Notes: a model not told the origin generated them from the letters alone. A DNA stretch of 64,000 bases from Stropharia rugosoannulata (GCA_028532985.1 JANCIK010000007.1:3224001-3288000), one strand, 5' to 3'; counted from the first letter of the stretch, positions 42,997-56,481 are shown. Numbers and translations are program-made.

Positions 42997-45894
42997 AGAG
43001 AGTGAGCAGAGGTGAAGGGAAGAGCGGTTGAGAAGAGCAGGGAACTGGAGAATAAATAGGTCAGTTCCACAGATTAAATATGTTTTCAGAGGTCAAGGTA
43101 CTTATCACCACATATGTGAACGAGCCTAACATGGGAGTGTAAGGGAAGGACGGAGCTCAGGGTCGGTAGTGCTTCAACTGTGCATACAAGCGCACTCGAC
43201 GCGCTTGCTTCGAAACCCCTCAGTAAATCGTGTAAATCATAATTATAGCCTTCAACTTCTCCCAAAAGCAGGTGTAATCCGGTTTAGTTGTATATAATAC
43301 GGAAATCATTGTATGCCGTGCTATGGTGCCCTGCGCGCACAGTTTCCAAGGCCGCAGGGTGTACGAGAATCTCCGAACAGGAGCCGTCACTTCCTCTCTT
43401 AGTACACAGCCCCAGGGAACCGGTAATTACGGCTGTAATCCTTGGGGATTGTACGAGAAAAGAGGGGGAGGAACGGAGCAGTCACCCGCGCTGATCTCTC
43501 TGTAGTTTATGCTTGGGTGTACAAATCAACCGATGTGTAAGCTCCTACTGGATTGAAAATGTGTATAGTATTATATCATTATACTTAAACCTTCTTCTTT
43601 ATGCACGGATTCCTGTGCAGCTACTATGCAAGTCTCCCCCAAATCAAGGCATGCTCCCTTGCATTTCTCGGGTGCGGGACTCATAGTTCATACCTAGATA
43701 ATGATGTCCAATGAGTTGGGCATCGAAATATTACACTCCTTCAATGTCTGCATGCGTATAAATGTGCGCATACTCAATATTGCTGAGTGTTACGCGTCCG
43801 TTTGGTTTGCGCTGACATAGGATGTTACATAACATTCACAAGCAAATATATTATACAAGTTTAATTCGGAGGAAAATACATTATTATATATGTCACTGAA
43901 GCGCACCCAAACTGGGCCAGGTACAACAGAGAACCTTCACGTATGGGGGGCGTACTAAATGCGAATAACTACACACGAAATGAAGGCTGTTTTAATACAT
44001 CCATTTTTACGAGTGTACGTAGAACTAATACATGAATTTAGTAAATCAACAGCTGTGACATACAATAATATCACAGACTAAACCTACGGGACAGTTTGAA
44101 TATATTTCATCCTGCTTTCTCGTTCCGCCACCATGCTAGCACACAGCCCATAGCTGGGAGCTCACTCTCATTCACACACCCACTTACCCTCACAGTCCGT
44201 TCTCTTTGAGGTATGTTATTTTGCTTGTCCTTGTCTGTTGCATTGCACTACAAGGCTCCCTTCACGGCCCGCCAGCTCACGGACCATGGTGCCTGCATTC
44301 TCCGATCTCCGGCTTGCCCGCGCCGTGCAGCTCGTGTCTCGGTCGTCTGCAGCGCTGATCCGTCAACCCATATTTGCTCCGGCGCAGCGCAGCCGCCACC
44401 CGTCTTCGTTACACGCATAAGGTTCTTCTGCACAGACACTCCGTGCCCGATGTCCACCGTCGTGGCCCACGCCCCATCTCCCGTGTCCAGCTGTTCTTGT
44501 GCCGCTGCCACCTGTCTCGCGTCCACACAATGTGCTCACTGCTGCGCCACCTACCCACACTTCCTCTCACACATGCGCTCCTCAATAAATGCTAGTACTT
44601 GCGCATACGTACATACCTTGTAATTGTATTTTTCTACGTTGCCACCAAGCCGCCTTTCATACTTTTTGGCAAATATAATGATAATTTTCTGTCTTGTTTG
44701 AGGCTCGCGGGTGCGGGGTCCGTCAAAGTACTTCCTGACCACTGGCCGACCTCGGTAGCACACAAATCAATGCATATTTGAAGTTTACAATAACGCGGCC
44801 TTGTGCGCGACAATATAGCCAATTATATTCTTTCATTCAGATGCCGTCGTGAGTGTTTCTGGCTGAACTGAGGGACAGACTCAAATTCACCTGCATGTCC
44901 TTTGTTAGTAGTTCCACGGTAACCAGACAGTGCGCCATTTCACACGATTAGAATCCATTGCAGGGAAGGAGAATCACAGTTGTTGTACCACCGGCCTATA
45001 TGCCGGCATAGTTAGCTATTTATTATAAGGCAAACAAAAATATTGAACCACTCATCATGGTCACAAACTTCAAATACAATTTGCAAGCCTTTGAAATTCT
45101 CTTTAGGCATCTCTTGCATGAGCACAAATACTTATTAATTATTCCCTGTCCCTGCTGTCCGTTAACATCTGACTTCAGTTTTGTATTTTTTGAGACAAAG
45201 CCTTGTATTGAGTATTGACTAAAACGTTCTCAAAACGATGAACACTTCAATTAGTGACGTTTAAGTCTATCGGTATGCTATCAGTCCCTCATGAAGTCCT
45301 GAAGAAGTGGACACAGAAATATGCTGGGCAGCGGTTGGGCCACGGGGAGCCTCTGAAGCTAGTTTGTCCTCAGCGTGCTGACAAGTATTTTCGGAGAAGC
45401 ATTAGCGTTATGGTATGAAAACCGGGCGAAGGTACCAAGAATGTTCCCAATAGCATTATCATCGACTGCACCAACACGCCTTCTGCAATGATGTCTGCTT
45501 CTTCAGCCAATAGGGTAACCCTGCCACAAAAGTCTCTGTCATGTATGAGAATATTCCTCTGCTCACCCGCACTCTGCATTAAACGCGCGCGCTTGCTTAC
45601 ACTTATTATTCTCAGTGACAGAGGCCTGAAATAATTTATCAGCTTTTCATTTCGCCGAAGGGGACCGAGGATAATGCGGAACGCCGCGTCCGAGGACCGC
45701 GTGAGGCGGCGCTCGCGAAACATAGTTCGAATGCGAGTGCATACATATATTTAAAGTAACAAGGCGAGGGGAGGGGAGCGAGGCGTAGACCGATAGGGAC
45801 GACGGCTAGTGGCTAGGCGACAAAGGGGACAGAGAGGGTCTGCCTGGGGGCCTGCGCGTTTTGTCAGATGCTTGGCTCGACGCTGCCTCGGGGA

Positions 45895-46020
45895 AAATAT
45901 GCGCCTGGAGGACGAATGCGCAGCTCTGGGGCGCCAAAGTTCAAGATGAGGCCAGGCGGGACAAGGATCTGGAGATGGCGTATGCATGCGCAGAGCGACG
46001 AGGTGGAGCGGTGGCTGATG
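45895..46020 (+). pseudogene. Coiled-coil relic inside R1 copy 2
   Basis: Counterpart of the relic at 12850-13020. It reads MRLEDECAAL and then, one base out of frame, VQDEARRDKDLEMAYACAERR. Two copies with the same peptides but different defects point to a coding ancestor. Confidence 0.35.
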
Positions 46021-47114
46021 TGAATATGATCTGTGACCGGTGAAGAGCTCAAGGGAAGTGGAAAGCAGTGGGGAGGTACTGGAATTAGCAGCCAGAAGAC
46101 GAATTAATTGGATCCGTGGGCGCCAGTCACCAAAGTGGAGACTTGGTGGGGACATGTGTGTACTGCGGAAGGGTAGGTGCATAGCATCGTTCAGATGGCT
46201 AACTGATAGGGACTGTTCCTGACAGGGACGGGGACACGACACGACATGACAAGAGCCGGCGCAGAACAGGGACCTGAGGACACTCCAGGACACGGCTTGA
46301 ATGTTGGGAGACGGAGCGGGACCGGCCGGAGAACAGGTAAGCGTATATCCTGACTGGACACGTTTAGACTACTACATACCATCTCCACGGCCATTTAGAG
46401 TCAAATAAAATAACTGATAGAGATTATGAATGATCTTCAGGTGACACACGCAGGACAGGACTGCAAGAAACCGCTGAATGTCCAAGACGGTGAAGAGGGC
46501 CTGGGCATATTGCAATTTGACATAGGGTTCCATAGCACGCATATAGGTCCTCGGAAGTCCAGCAGCACGTGTACGACAGTGTCAGTGAGCACGACGCCAA
46601 TGCGTGGAGTGCGGGCGAGCGGTACCAAGCTGAGCAGCCTCTGCACGCCCACCGCCTTATCTACTCGTTATATTCCGACTGTTCCCATAATATATCGCGC
46701 AAGTCAGCCTTCCATCCCAAAGGTGACTCTCTAGAGTATTAAGCTCTGCTATCCGAACCGTGTACAACCCACTGACGGTCATCAACCGCCCACCCTGTAA
46801 CAGTCCCCTTGCCTCACCAATGGCCATGCACATCCCAGCAGCAGGGCTGTCCGCTTGTAGAAACTGCGCACATCGAGCTCTTGGGGCGGAATAAATGACT
46901 ATGCCTCGGGACGTGGTCGAGCATCGCCTTCGCAGGCCTGCGGGAGCGTGAGGGTTAGACGGGACGTAGCATGGAATGCATGACCTGCGGCGCAGCATGC
47001 AGCGCTGTGCGCTGAGTACTGAGTGGTAATAGTCATATTCCAAAGATGAGAGCGCAGATAATATAAAGAAGATGCGCACAAGTCAGGATCAGTTTGTATG
47101 ATTGCTCAACACCA

Positions 47115-47121
47115 TATAAAA
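47115..47121 (+). promoter_or_regulatory. TATA-like box upstream of HET-B
   Basis: TATAAAA in the same conserved block as in unit A (36163-36169); about 655 bp before the ATG. Confidence 0.4.
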
Positions 47122-47774
47122 GCGTCAGGATTAAGGCTGGGATTCAGCTCTTCAAGCAAGCCACTCTGTCATCTCACATCTTGCCTCCACCCTCGCTTTT
47201 CATTGCGCTGCCTCTCCAAGAAATTTCTTTCACCTACCCGTCCCAAATTACCCAATGAGCTGTGAGTGGACAGTGAGAAGAGACAAGATAAAAGGGAAGA
47301 GATTTGCGCGAAGAAATTATCAAGACCGCGGAGCAGTCTCAGACCTCACATGTCAGTTGGTCTATATTAAACCGCCTCATGGCTAGAACACGAGTCACCA
47401 GACATCTACTGGCATATCCAGCATACCAAATGTTACCAAAACTGAAGCTAAGAAATCTAGAGAGCTTCGCCGAATACAGAGTGTTACAAAGTACTCAGGC
47501 CGATACACCGTACATCTATTGACAGATTATCTCTTCGCCTAATAAAGGACATGATAAAAATAACTGAGGATTGCCAGGCTTATGTAAAATAGACCACCAG
47601 ACGCGTTTGACACGTTCCTGACCAATGTGGTCCGATGGTCAGTGCTGACATTCTTCCTTCCTTCCCCAAGTTCACAGTGTAAGCACTTTGTACTGACTCA
47701 CGACGCATTGCTCACCGGACACCTTCTCTTGCACAGCACAACACATTTTCCAACGACAAGTACATTACCCAACA

Positions 47775-49880
47775 ATGTCGAATGCATCCACTCTTGCATC
47801 AATAGGTTTCGAGAGTCCAAAAGCTCGAGGACTACTTGCAGCGCTAGCAAATTTGGTCAAGCCTATGGTGTATGAGTGCATGTCTTTGGGTACGTCCTTA
47901 AACATTTGAACACTGTATGTTATTGAAATCAAGTTGAATCGAAATCGATCTTAGATAATCAGCATAGACAGCCTGCTGCACACGCTAGTAAGTGTCCTTG
48001 AATATATTGTCTCAACTTGCTATTTGACATTGCGATAGGCCGCAGCTCTGACGGACAATCTCCTGAGCTTCAATTTGTGAACTGTCTCAAGGGATTTATT
48101 GTGGAAACTGTTGAAGAGTGCCGTACAGCGGAATCAGCTCCGCAATCCAGTCCGAATCTCGCAGATACTCCATCTCCAGTGTCTCTTGTTCGTGTACGTC
48201 TCAACGTAATCGAGGATATCAACAGACCGCGTGCTATGCCAGCAGAGTGTACGTTTCTCAAAGTAGATTATTCCAGTTGACTGATACATTCTAGTTCGTC
48301 AAGTGGTCAAAGACTATGTTTTGAAGATGCTCCGTGACCGTGTATCCTCTATGCCAACGCGACTATTGGCGTTTGATTCAGTTGGGTCGCAAATTCGCCT
48401 TGTCGGGCACCGCGAAGCATTGCTATCTTTAGCTGAAAAAATATTCGCGGACATGGACGACCGTACCCCTAATTTCCTGTCTGGTCTAGCAAAGCTTTTC
48501 GAGAATGATCCTACTGGCCAATTTTTGGATGAGTCACCTGCCTTTGCCCATTATTCAGTTAGAAACCTATATGGTTTAATCATAAAATATACCCGATACA
48601 CAATACTCTCTCACACATGGACAAAAGACACTTCTGGCGAGATTTCGTATCAGGACTGGCCTACAAGAGCGCATAATCCTAGTGGATATGCAAAGATAAG
48701 AAAATTCTGCGAAGCATCTGCTCGGGATCATGACATCTCTCTAGGGTGGATCGACACTTGCTGCATTAATAAGGAGAGTAGTGCAGAGCTGGACGAGGCC
48801 ATTCGGTCCATGTATAAATGGTACCAAAAAGCCGAACTCTGCCTCGTGTATCTTTCAGAGACGAACTCCGAGGATGATATGGCACAGGACTCATGGTTCA
48901 CCAGGGGATGGACATTGCAAGAGCTTGTGGCACCCTCCGAAATGGCAGTGTACAACAAGAACTGGACTAAGTTGCCTGTCGACCAGGAAGCAGTAGCAGC
49001 TGCCGCCGGAATCGAAGGACTCGAAATTCTCACCTTTAATCTTGGATGCCAAAATCAGATCCCAATATCCCGGCGGTTGCAAATGGCATGTGGGAGGCAG
49101 GTGACACGCGAAGAGGACACAGCCTACTCTCTGATGGGTATTCTCGATGTCAGCATTCCGATAGCGTATGGTGAAGGTTCCCGGCGCGCATTCTCTCGCT
49201 TGATGCGCGAAGTCATCAGCTCAACCAGGAACGTCATGGATATTTTTAACCGTGGCTACTCTGACGAGAATCGGAATATCATCCCCAGTACCGTGGATGC
49301 CTATAAACGTCGCTCAGATGCCTTTGATCACTTTGATGCTTATACAGGGCCGCTTTCCAAACTGGACGGTGTACTCCTGTTTGAACCGCTCCTTCTCACG
49401 CATGTAGGGCTGCGTGTACACCTTCTTCTTGTCCCAGGCCTCCCCAAAATCAGCTTTAGTTTAGTATTGAACCGTGGATATCAACCCTCAGGAGATTTGT
49501 ACGGCGAAGTTTGGGACTATCTCTTATTAGACAAAATATTCAAAACGGAGGGCGGGAATAATGGTCGTACGGCGCTGCTTTTCGGCGTTTTCAACTTCTC
49601 CCTGACAAATGGCAAAGTAATAATCCAAAATCCCTGTCTTTCAATCCCGCTCCAAGTTGGATCCAGACCGAAATGTGGGAGATTTGATTCATATTTAGTC
49701 CTAAATCCTCAGCATTCTGCCAACGAATTCCATGTTAGCCCTATTGGCGGATATAATTTCGCTCCTCCAGTTTTTAGACTCAAATCTTCAAAGGATCCTG
49801 CAGGAGAAAACTCAGAAATTACAGTGCCCGAGAACGAGTTGATGTCTTACGGTCTACGTCGTACCATGTTATATTTATGA
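47775..49880 (+). CDS. HET-domain protein B (heterokaryon-incompatibility type)
   Basis: Exons 47775-47889, 47955-47987, 48039-48248 and 48295-49880 join in phase: 1944 nt, 647 residues. It is a close paralogue of HET-A with the same intron positions. The HET domain blocks RYTILSHTW, WIDTCCINK, FTRGWTLQELVAP and EDTAYSLMGILDV are all present. Differences from A are spread out but look denser in the region before the HET domain (residues about 175-215) and in the C-terminal third (for example around the FDHFDAYTGP segment, which has extra residues). That pattern would fit diversifying specificity regions, but it is an eye impression only. It should act in the same non-self recognition role. 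Both copies end with the same residues, GLRRTMLYL. Confidence 0.88.
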
Positions 49881-50932
49881 AATGGATGTTTGCATTACCT
49901 CTCTTCATCGAGGCCATCTGAATATATGTTGCAGTTTCTGTAATTCAATGATGTGTATTACTGCCATGCTCAAGAAACACGTGTATACAATCAGAGAATG
50001 CAGCAGAAAACGAAAAGGTTGGCTTCTTTGGGGGTCCATAGTTTGGGCACTTGGATAATATGTATGACAAGTGCATGGGCTATGTCACAGTCAAGCGCGT
50101 ACAGGATGACTGGTTTGCCAGTGAATCAGTATGAAGAAGATATAAAGAGGGCAGAGACATGGGCACACATTTTGGAGGTTTCGTCAAATGGCTGCGGTGC
50201 TGCTCTCATAACTGAATTACAGGAAACAGATGGAGAGCGGGGAATTTATACATCACGTTCTATTAATAATGCTGCTCATTACTAGGCGATCACACTGCTT
50301 GCATATTCCCTATCCTGTGCGAATGCTTGTACTATGATACATTAAGTAATGCTACAGAGGAGCAAATTCCAGTGTAGGGCATGCCTCATCATGGACAACG
50401 GGGATGGATAAGCTGCCGAGACTGAACGACATTGTTCGCCACGTCAGGTTTAGCTAGATCACGATCGCCTATAAGAGACGACAAGCATCGAGGTCCATAG
50501 CTTCCAGAATCAATGTAGAACTTCCCATTTCTAGGAAGGACACGTAGGAAGAAGAGGCCGAAGCCGAAGATAATATGAGGTCTGGCAGATCAAGGACTCA
50601 GTAGACGAGAAGAGACGACGGGCCACAGCACAGAATCAAGACCACCAAAAGCATCCGAATTGACCTATATAGGCACATCAAACAGCAAAGCTAGAAAAAC
50701 AAAAAAGCGAAACGGCAATATAACACGAAAGCGAAAGAATGTACACGTACTATACATCTAGTAATACAAATATGAGCATGTTCAGCGCCGCCATTGGGGG
50801 AACGGCTTTTGAGCGGTAAGTATATCTTCGCGAAAAAGGGGAAAATGTCAGCGAAAGGAGAATATAAAATACAAATAGAAAAGGGAAAAGTGAAGGTCAT
50901 CGTTAAGAGTCAGCGTAAAAATATCGTCATCA

Positions 50933-52364
50933 TCAAGCTGCGACCGCTGCCGCTGCCGCTGCCCCCCTCCACATCCCTTTCGAGGCTTTGGAATGTTGGA
51001 GCGAACGCGAGGGTGGGGCAGGCCGTGCCTCGGTGTTGCCACGAGGAGCCGATCCGAGCATCACGCCTCCGCCGAGCACGGTGCTCACGCCCCCGGCATA
51101 CAGGTACCTCCTCTTCTCTGCTTTCTTGGAATCAACCACGGAGACCTAGAGCAAAGGGAGGGGTAGGCAAGTAGGCTGGGGCACTGTGGAGAAGCGGGGT
51201 GCCCGCGTGACCTTTGCAGGCACAGCGGGACTCGTTGTGTCGCGAGAGGGTAGTGGGGACAGACCCAGGCGAAGGGGCGGAGAAGGGCTGGGAGCGCTGC
51301 TGCAGAGGCTGACGAAGTGGGAGGTTCCTTGGGCGGGAAGGATTGATACGGGTAGGTGAACTGCGAGCGGGCAAAGACGGGGATGGTTCACAGACTGGCT
51401 CCGGGGGGAACGAGGTGAGGGACAGAGACTGCGTCTTCGACTCGAGGATAAACAAGACCGAGTCGACCGATGATGCAGCGGTGGAAGCCGGGATGTGGTG
51501 GACAAGGTGAAGTGAGTTGAAGACCGTGAGCTGGGGCGGGAGTCGGTGTCTAATTCATTGTACCCAGCACTTGCGGTGAACGTTGGTCGGTGTTGCAGGG
51601 CAATGGTACTGGGGAATGCGGTGCGCGTAGGCGTTGGGGTTAGAACGCCGTCCGCCGTCGCCCTGTCGAGTCGCGCAAAGAGCTCCGCCGCGTCCTCGTC
51701 GTGCATTGCTTCGAGTAATTGTTGGGCCTGTGTACGGGGACGCAACTGAACGTTCTGCGAGGGTGATTGGACCGGGAATCTTGGGACACGCATTGGCAAC
51801 GTCTGGTAAACGGGATGTGACTCGTTGATTAAAGGCATGGCCCCTGTCGCGGGAGACGCTTCGAATGTCGGTACCTGGGGCAGGGTAAGGGGTGCCAGTG
51901 TCGTCCTGGGATGGGTGTTACCTATGAATGAAGTCGTAGATGCAGGCGACTCACAAGTATGAGCAGAGACGAGAGACTGGAGGCCTGCAGATGATGTCCG
52001 GGTCGTCCTAGCTTTCGTCTCTTCGTCCTCTACCTGCGCGACACCCCGAGAGTATCTGCCGGTCGAAACGTCTTCAGCTTCACTCCGTGCAGCGGCCGCA
52101 CGGCTAAGCAGGATGACGGGTGTGCTCTTCCCGGTCCCGATAATAGCCTCCTTAGGCCGGAGACCATGGTATGCAACCTTCACCTCTTCCGGAGAAATAA
52201 CAAGGTCGAATTCCTTGAGTGCAAGAAGGGCCATCCACAGTGCCCATGCAACACGTGCCAAGCGGGCAGCAGCGGGAATGGGTGGCGGCAAGCGGTTTGG
52301 GGCAAATGAAAGAATGAGCGCCGGCGCCCTGGAAGAAGATGTAGTGGTAGTGGCAGGCGAGCTA
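50933..52364 (-). CDS. P gene copy B: proline/serine-rich protein of unknown function
   Basis: The main exon is open from about 52364 to 51212 and joins in phase, over a 66-nt intron with an unusual GTCACG donor, to exon 51145-50933. The first in-frame ATG is 52234 (MALLALKEFDLV), giving about 411 residues. However, frame-consistent residues upstream (ALILSFAPNRLPPP) recur in fragment C, so a further 5' exon is likely. The protein has an Ala/Leu-rich N-terminus that could be a membrane anchor, a long Pro/Ser/Thr-rich middle, and a Gly/Ala-rich tail containing KKAEKRRYLYAGG and GGGVMLGSAP. The KKAEKRRYLYAGG-type exon is kept in units A and B, and its Gly/Ala-rich part is still visible in C. 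No family was recognised. It converges on HET-B with about 1.05 kb between stops. Confidence 0.5.
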
Positions 52365-52430
52365 CTGGCGAGAGAGAGGGCAAGAGTTTGGGCATAAATT
52401 ATCGTTTAGAATTTGTCGTAGTATAGATAA

Positions 52431-54454
52431 GTGGTCTAGTCTGTTGAGTAGATAAATCAGTACACCAACCACATAGAATCAGAAGATCACGGACACTCAC
52501 GTTCAGATAATAGAAGCAAGTCGTGTAGAGACGAGACAAGTGGTGATTTAGGTGGGGTGGAACAAGTTCCTGGACTACCGCTTCTGTTGTCCGACATCTA
52601 TGTGAATGCTCAATGACGCATTCAGTGAGCAACCCATTCTCCAGCCGCGTATTGTATTGAGTTTGAGCACAAGGACTGTTTGGCCTTTATTTGGCTTCCC
52701 ATCTCGCGTTGTGTACAAACAAACCTAGCCGGTACGCCAGCCGGACCACATGCTGTCGGCATAGCATCAACCCAGTAGGACAGGCGTTCACGGGAGCCGA
52801 ATCATGGCCGCAACCAGCGTCGGGCACACCGCAGGCTGATCAGGCAGCAGAGTAAATGACGAAGACGAAGGCCGTTGCGCGGGAGTTCTGTTTTCCGGTT
52901 GTCTTGATGCACTCGCACAGTGACGCTGGAAAGAACCTGAACAAGAGCTACGAAGAATTGCTCTCAACCCAAGCTCGAAGGTGTTCGAGTAGAGCTGGGA
53001 AAAAGGGTAGACGCGGTTGTGCGCAGGAAGGACGGTGTGCGTCGCCAGTGGTATGTCATTGTCGATCCTGGAATTCGGTTCAGCAAGAAACTACAAGGGA
53101 ATCTTGAAGTGTTGCGTTCAGCACGAGATGTTGTACATATGTTATGATTGGGCATGCAAACGGTGAGTACCACCCCCTTAATTCTGTTCTATCACAATCT
53201 GAGCAATGCATAGATCCGCTTGGAACCGCCGGAAACCGCTACAAGAATATATGCAACTTATTGGTGTCTCACGCAAGTCGTTCCTTGGGGCAAGTTTAGC
53301 CCCAAGATCCCAACGGAGGTGAGACCAAACCAGAGGAGGGTATATGGATAACAGCAGCGGTCGTTAGTTGTGCAGTTCAGCAAGGCGCAGGGATTATTAG
53401 GGTTCACAATGTGAAAGAGATGGCCGACGTTGTAAAAGTTTCAGGAGCTTTATGGTTCTGATTTTTAGTTTGCAATGCACGTTCATCCATACGAGGAGGT
53501 GAGATGCAGGTGTTCCATGAATGAATTAAAAATCTACATTCAGAGAAGGCATGATCCTGAAGTGTTTACATTGCATCCTGTCTGCAGCGCATTGAGGATG
53601 AGTTGCTGTTCATCCGATCCAACAGCCGGCAGTTGCCAAAGCACGTCAGTAAGGGCCAACACGGACGGGAACCGTACATTTCTACACGGTGAATGGAGTC
53701 CTCACGGCGCCCACGACGCGTGCAAATTCTAGCTCGATATCAGAAGTGGCAAGTCTCCCCCTTGTTGCGGTCTCCCTTTTTTAATATTATTTCAATTGCG
53801 CCTCGTCGTTTCCAAGCTTCATGCACTTGATGTAATCACTCTTCTTGTTCATTTACGACGATTGTAATGATTCCGCCGATTGATTTCTAGCTGCTTTCTT
53901 TTCCTTTTCGTGTCTTTCTTTGCTCTGTCCCCTGGTTACTAATTCACTTAATTATTTGCTTTCCGTGCCGTGCCTCGGCGCTCATCCACAAACCCCCGCA
54001 CAATATTTAATAACGATTCAGTACTCTCGACGTTCGCGTCAACACTCACTCACTATCATACATCCTGCTTTAAGTAATGACGATATTTAGTTGCAACATA
54101 GGTGCAAATGCAATTGTAGTCATAGTCGTATTTCACCAGTCTTACTTCCCGTTTCAATGCATATTCTGATTACTTTTCTCTAGGTTGTGAAGTATGAACA
54201 GGGTCTGCTAGTCAGTACTAAAGGAGGTCCTTGTATCTTTTACGAAACACTGTATGTCCATGGTTCACCAGAAATGGGCAATGTCAATGGTTCCCTCGCC
54301 GCCGCCGCAGGTATTACATGAAGTATAAATTTAAAGAGTGGGCCGAAGTCAGAAAACATTACAGACCCCACCCCGAAGATCCACATGAACGTGGATCCTG
54401 CTGGAGGTCAACAGCTACATTCTATATCGAAACTAATCAAACATTGTAGTAATC
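52431..54454. other. Two-kilobase region with no supported gene
   Basis: Read on both strands. Short frames near 52856-53107 and 53475-53732 have no recognised product. Around 52960-53150 one frame reads WYVIVDPGIRFSKK, which looks protein-like but is not joined to anything. The stretch 53760-54180 is AT- and CT-rich and could be a promoter. Confidence 0.45.
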
Positions 54455-55130
54455 TCATTCGTCACCGGCTCTCACCGCCCAGAATGAGATGGAATGATTC
54501 TCGCCACTTCCAAACCCCTTTCTGCGGTGCATGGCCCCGTACGCAACACTGAATGAAACAATCCCTTCAAACAGCTCCATGATATTGCCCTCATCGTCGA
54601 GTTTCTTCCAGAGAGGTTGCATCTTGATTTTACCAGAAGACGAGGAATCCCGTACAGGTCAAACTTGCCGAGGAACATGGTCTCTGGATCCCACGACAGA
54701 AACAAGATTAGAGATAGACACCTGGGTGCTGGCCTGTACACGTACAACAAATGCGAGCACCTCGTTGATCTCCTTGCCCTTGTTAACGTCTTTGCTCTTT
54801 CCAGCCGGAGCAGCCTCAGCCGCCGTCGCAGTTATCTCTTGGGTAGTGGCTGAAAACAACGGTCAGCTCAAATGCAAGGTGAACTTGAAGTGCTAGAAGA
54901 AACGATGAATAGGAGAATGGAGAACGTATGGGTTGCTAGGAATTTGGGTGACTTTGGGCGCTTCGCGGTTGGTTCAGTGGGCATGCCAGATATTTTTGCA
55001 GCGACTGCAATCTCGTCTGCTTTCGTATCTGGAGACCGTACCTGTTTAGTCCAGGTCGTCTTCCGTCCAGTATTTTTCTGTGGACAAGGAGTTCAAGTTC
55101 AAAACATCACACCCGAATTTGGCAAAGACA
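54455..55130 (-). CDS. Possible multi-exon gene of unknown function (ends uncertain)
   Basis: The last exon (about 54622-54455) reads MQPLWKKLDDEGNIMELFEG and then GFGSGENHSISFWAVRAGDE before TGA, and has the look of a folded domain. A 42-nt candidate intron (GTTTGA...ATCAAG) separates it in phase from an exon at about 54848-54665 (KEINEVLAFVVRVQASTQVS). Upstream pieces at 55130-54900 contain EKYWTEDDLD and KRPKSPKF. The exact joins before 54848 are not settled. I do not recognise the family. Confidence 0.35.
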
Positions 55131-55669
55131 ATTTTTAAGTACGGGAGGCATAGATTATTAGTGTTAGTGCTTTCGGTTATACGACTAATTAACGCGTCTT
55201 TTTGCAGAGTTGTGTAAGCACAGTGGAAACTGAGAGGTGGTAGAGCGGTGGGTACGGTTGGTAGCGGTGTTATGTTCCTGCCTTGGTGTATAGGATGTGG
55301 GATGAACGTGGTCAAGGTGCACCGTGCGATATATACTTTTCAACCTCGCGTTAAAACGCAATCAACTACAAATAAGTTTACAGAATGGATTCTCAACAAC
55401 ACGGCAGCACAGGCTTTCACAGAATTTATATAACAGGGATAGTTATGCTGAGCGCTGAAGGGCACAACTGATGTCTGCATGCCCGGACCCGAACTCTACA
55501 CAACACAAACGTATCTACGATTTAAAGACCTACTCTAATTTTGTAGCCAATAAGACAGATATATCTTGAATAATTCTGGAGAACGCATGTACAAGAAGGC
55601 CGCCGAGGCTTTATACTGCAAGGTACATATCTAAATTGCTCTCATGTTCGTGTTTGTTCCTATAAGGTT

Positions 55670-56480
55670 TACTCAGATCACGATCGCCTAAGAGACGGCA
55701 AGCATCGAGTCCCATAGCTTCCAGAATCCGAGCAGTACTTCCCATTTCTGGGAAGGAGATGTGGGAGGAAGAGGCCGAGGCCCAAGATAAATGTGGACTC
55801 TGGCAGATCATGGACTCAGTAGACATGCAGAGACGACGGGCCACAGCACAGAAATCAAGATCACCAAGAGCAAGCAAATTATATCATATAAATACAACAA
55901 TATAACGCGAAAGCGAAAGATGGTACACGTACTCTACATTTAATGATACAAATATGAACATGTTCGGCGCTGCCTTTGCGGGAGCGGCTTTTGGACTGTG
56001 AGTATATCTTCGCGAAAAAAGGGGAGGTACATGTCAGTGAAAGAGACGAGAACGGGAGAATACACTACGAATGAGAGAAAGCAAAAGTTATCGGGAAGAT
56101 TCATAAATCAGCATAAATATAACGTCACGATCAAGCTGCGACCGCTGCCGCAGCACGTCTACCCATCACCTTCCCGGCATTGAATGGTGGGGCTGAAAAG
56201 GCGAAAGAACGCGAGGTTAGGATAGGCCTTGCTACGGTGTCAACACGAGGAGCAGATCTGAGCATCATGGCTCCGCCGAGCACGGTGCGCACGCCCCCGG
56301 CATGGTCTGACGTAGCACTGCCTGCAAGAGGGCTAGCCGGGCAGCTGGTTGTCAAAAGCAGGTGGGTGAGGAAGGAAACAGACGCCGATATACTGGTTGG
56401 AATTGATATCGGAACAGGAGCAGCCGCATATGGCGCAGAAAAAAGCGTTCAAGGCAGGCATTATTGGTAACTGGTCCGTT
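55670..56480 (-). pseudogene. HET/P unit C, part 1: relic of the P 3' region
   Basis: It matches the HET 3' spacer and C-terminal P exon of units A (39440-40110) and B (50450-51140), including the (A)GCGGCTTTTG...GTAAGTATATCTTCGCG landmark and the Gly/Ala-rich tail on the minus strand (56355-56131). The first residues of the exon are replaced. The sequence then jumps to a piece near the P middle (56390-56470) and breaks into R1 sequence. Confidence 0.65.
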
Positions 56481-56481
56481 C

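Larger units (their letters stand above)
40973..46610 (+). repeat. R1 dispersed repeat, copy 2
   Basis: It begins mid-M1 at CACACAATGTGCTCAC and follows R1 copy 1 with about 5-7% visible differences. It contains the intron-like modules (about 41400-42420), a 3' conserved block (43190-44180, matching 11630-12560), a second M1 (44256-44593) and the coiled-coil relic (45895-46020). About 1.15 kb at 44600-45750 is absent from copy 1; it has no recognised gene. It lies exactly between HET units A and B. Confidence 0.8.
46612..52430 (+). repeat. HET/P duplication unit B
   Basis: Second and most complete copy of the HET/P unit. It starts where R1 copy 2 ends and holds an open HET gene and an open P gene, tail to tail. 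It is the reference used here for judging losses in units A and C. Confidence 0.85.

Noticed and set aside
52856..53107. 83-residue frame right of unit B
   Set aside because: No recognised domain, no second copy and no splice partners; chance is as likely.
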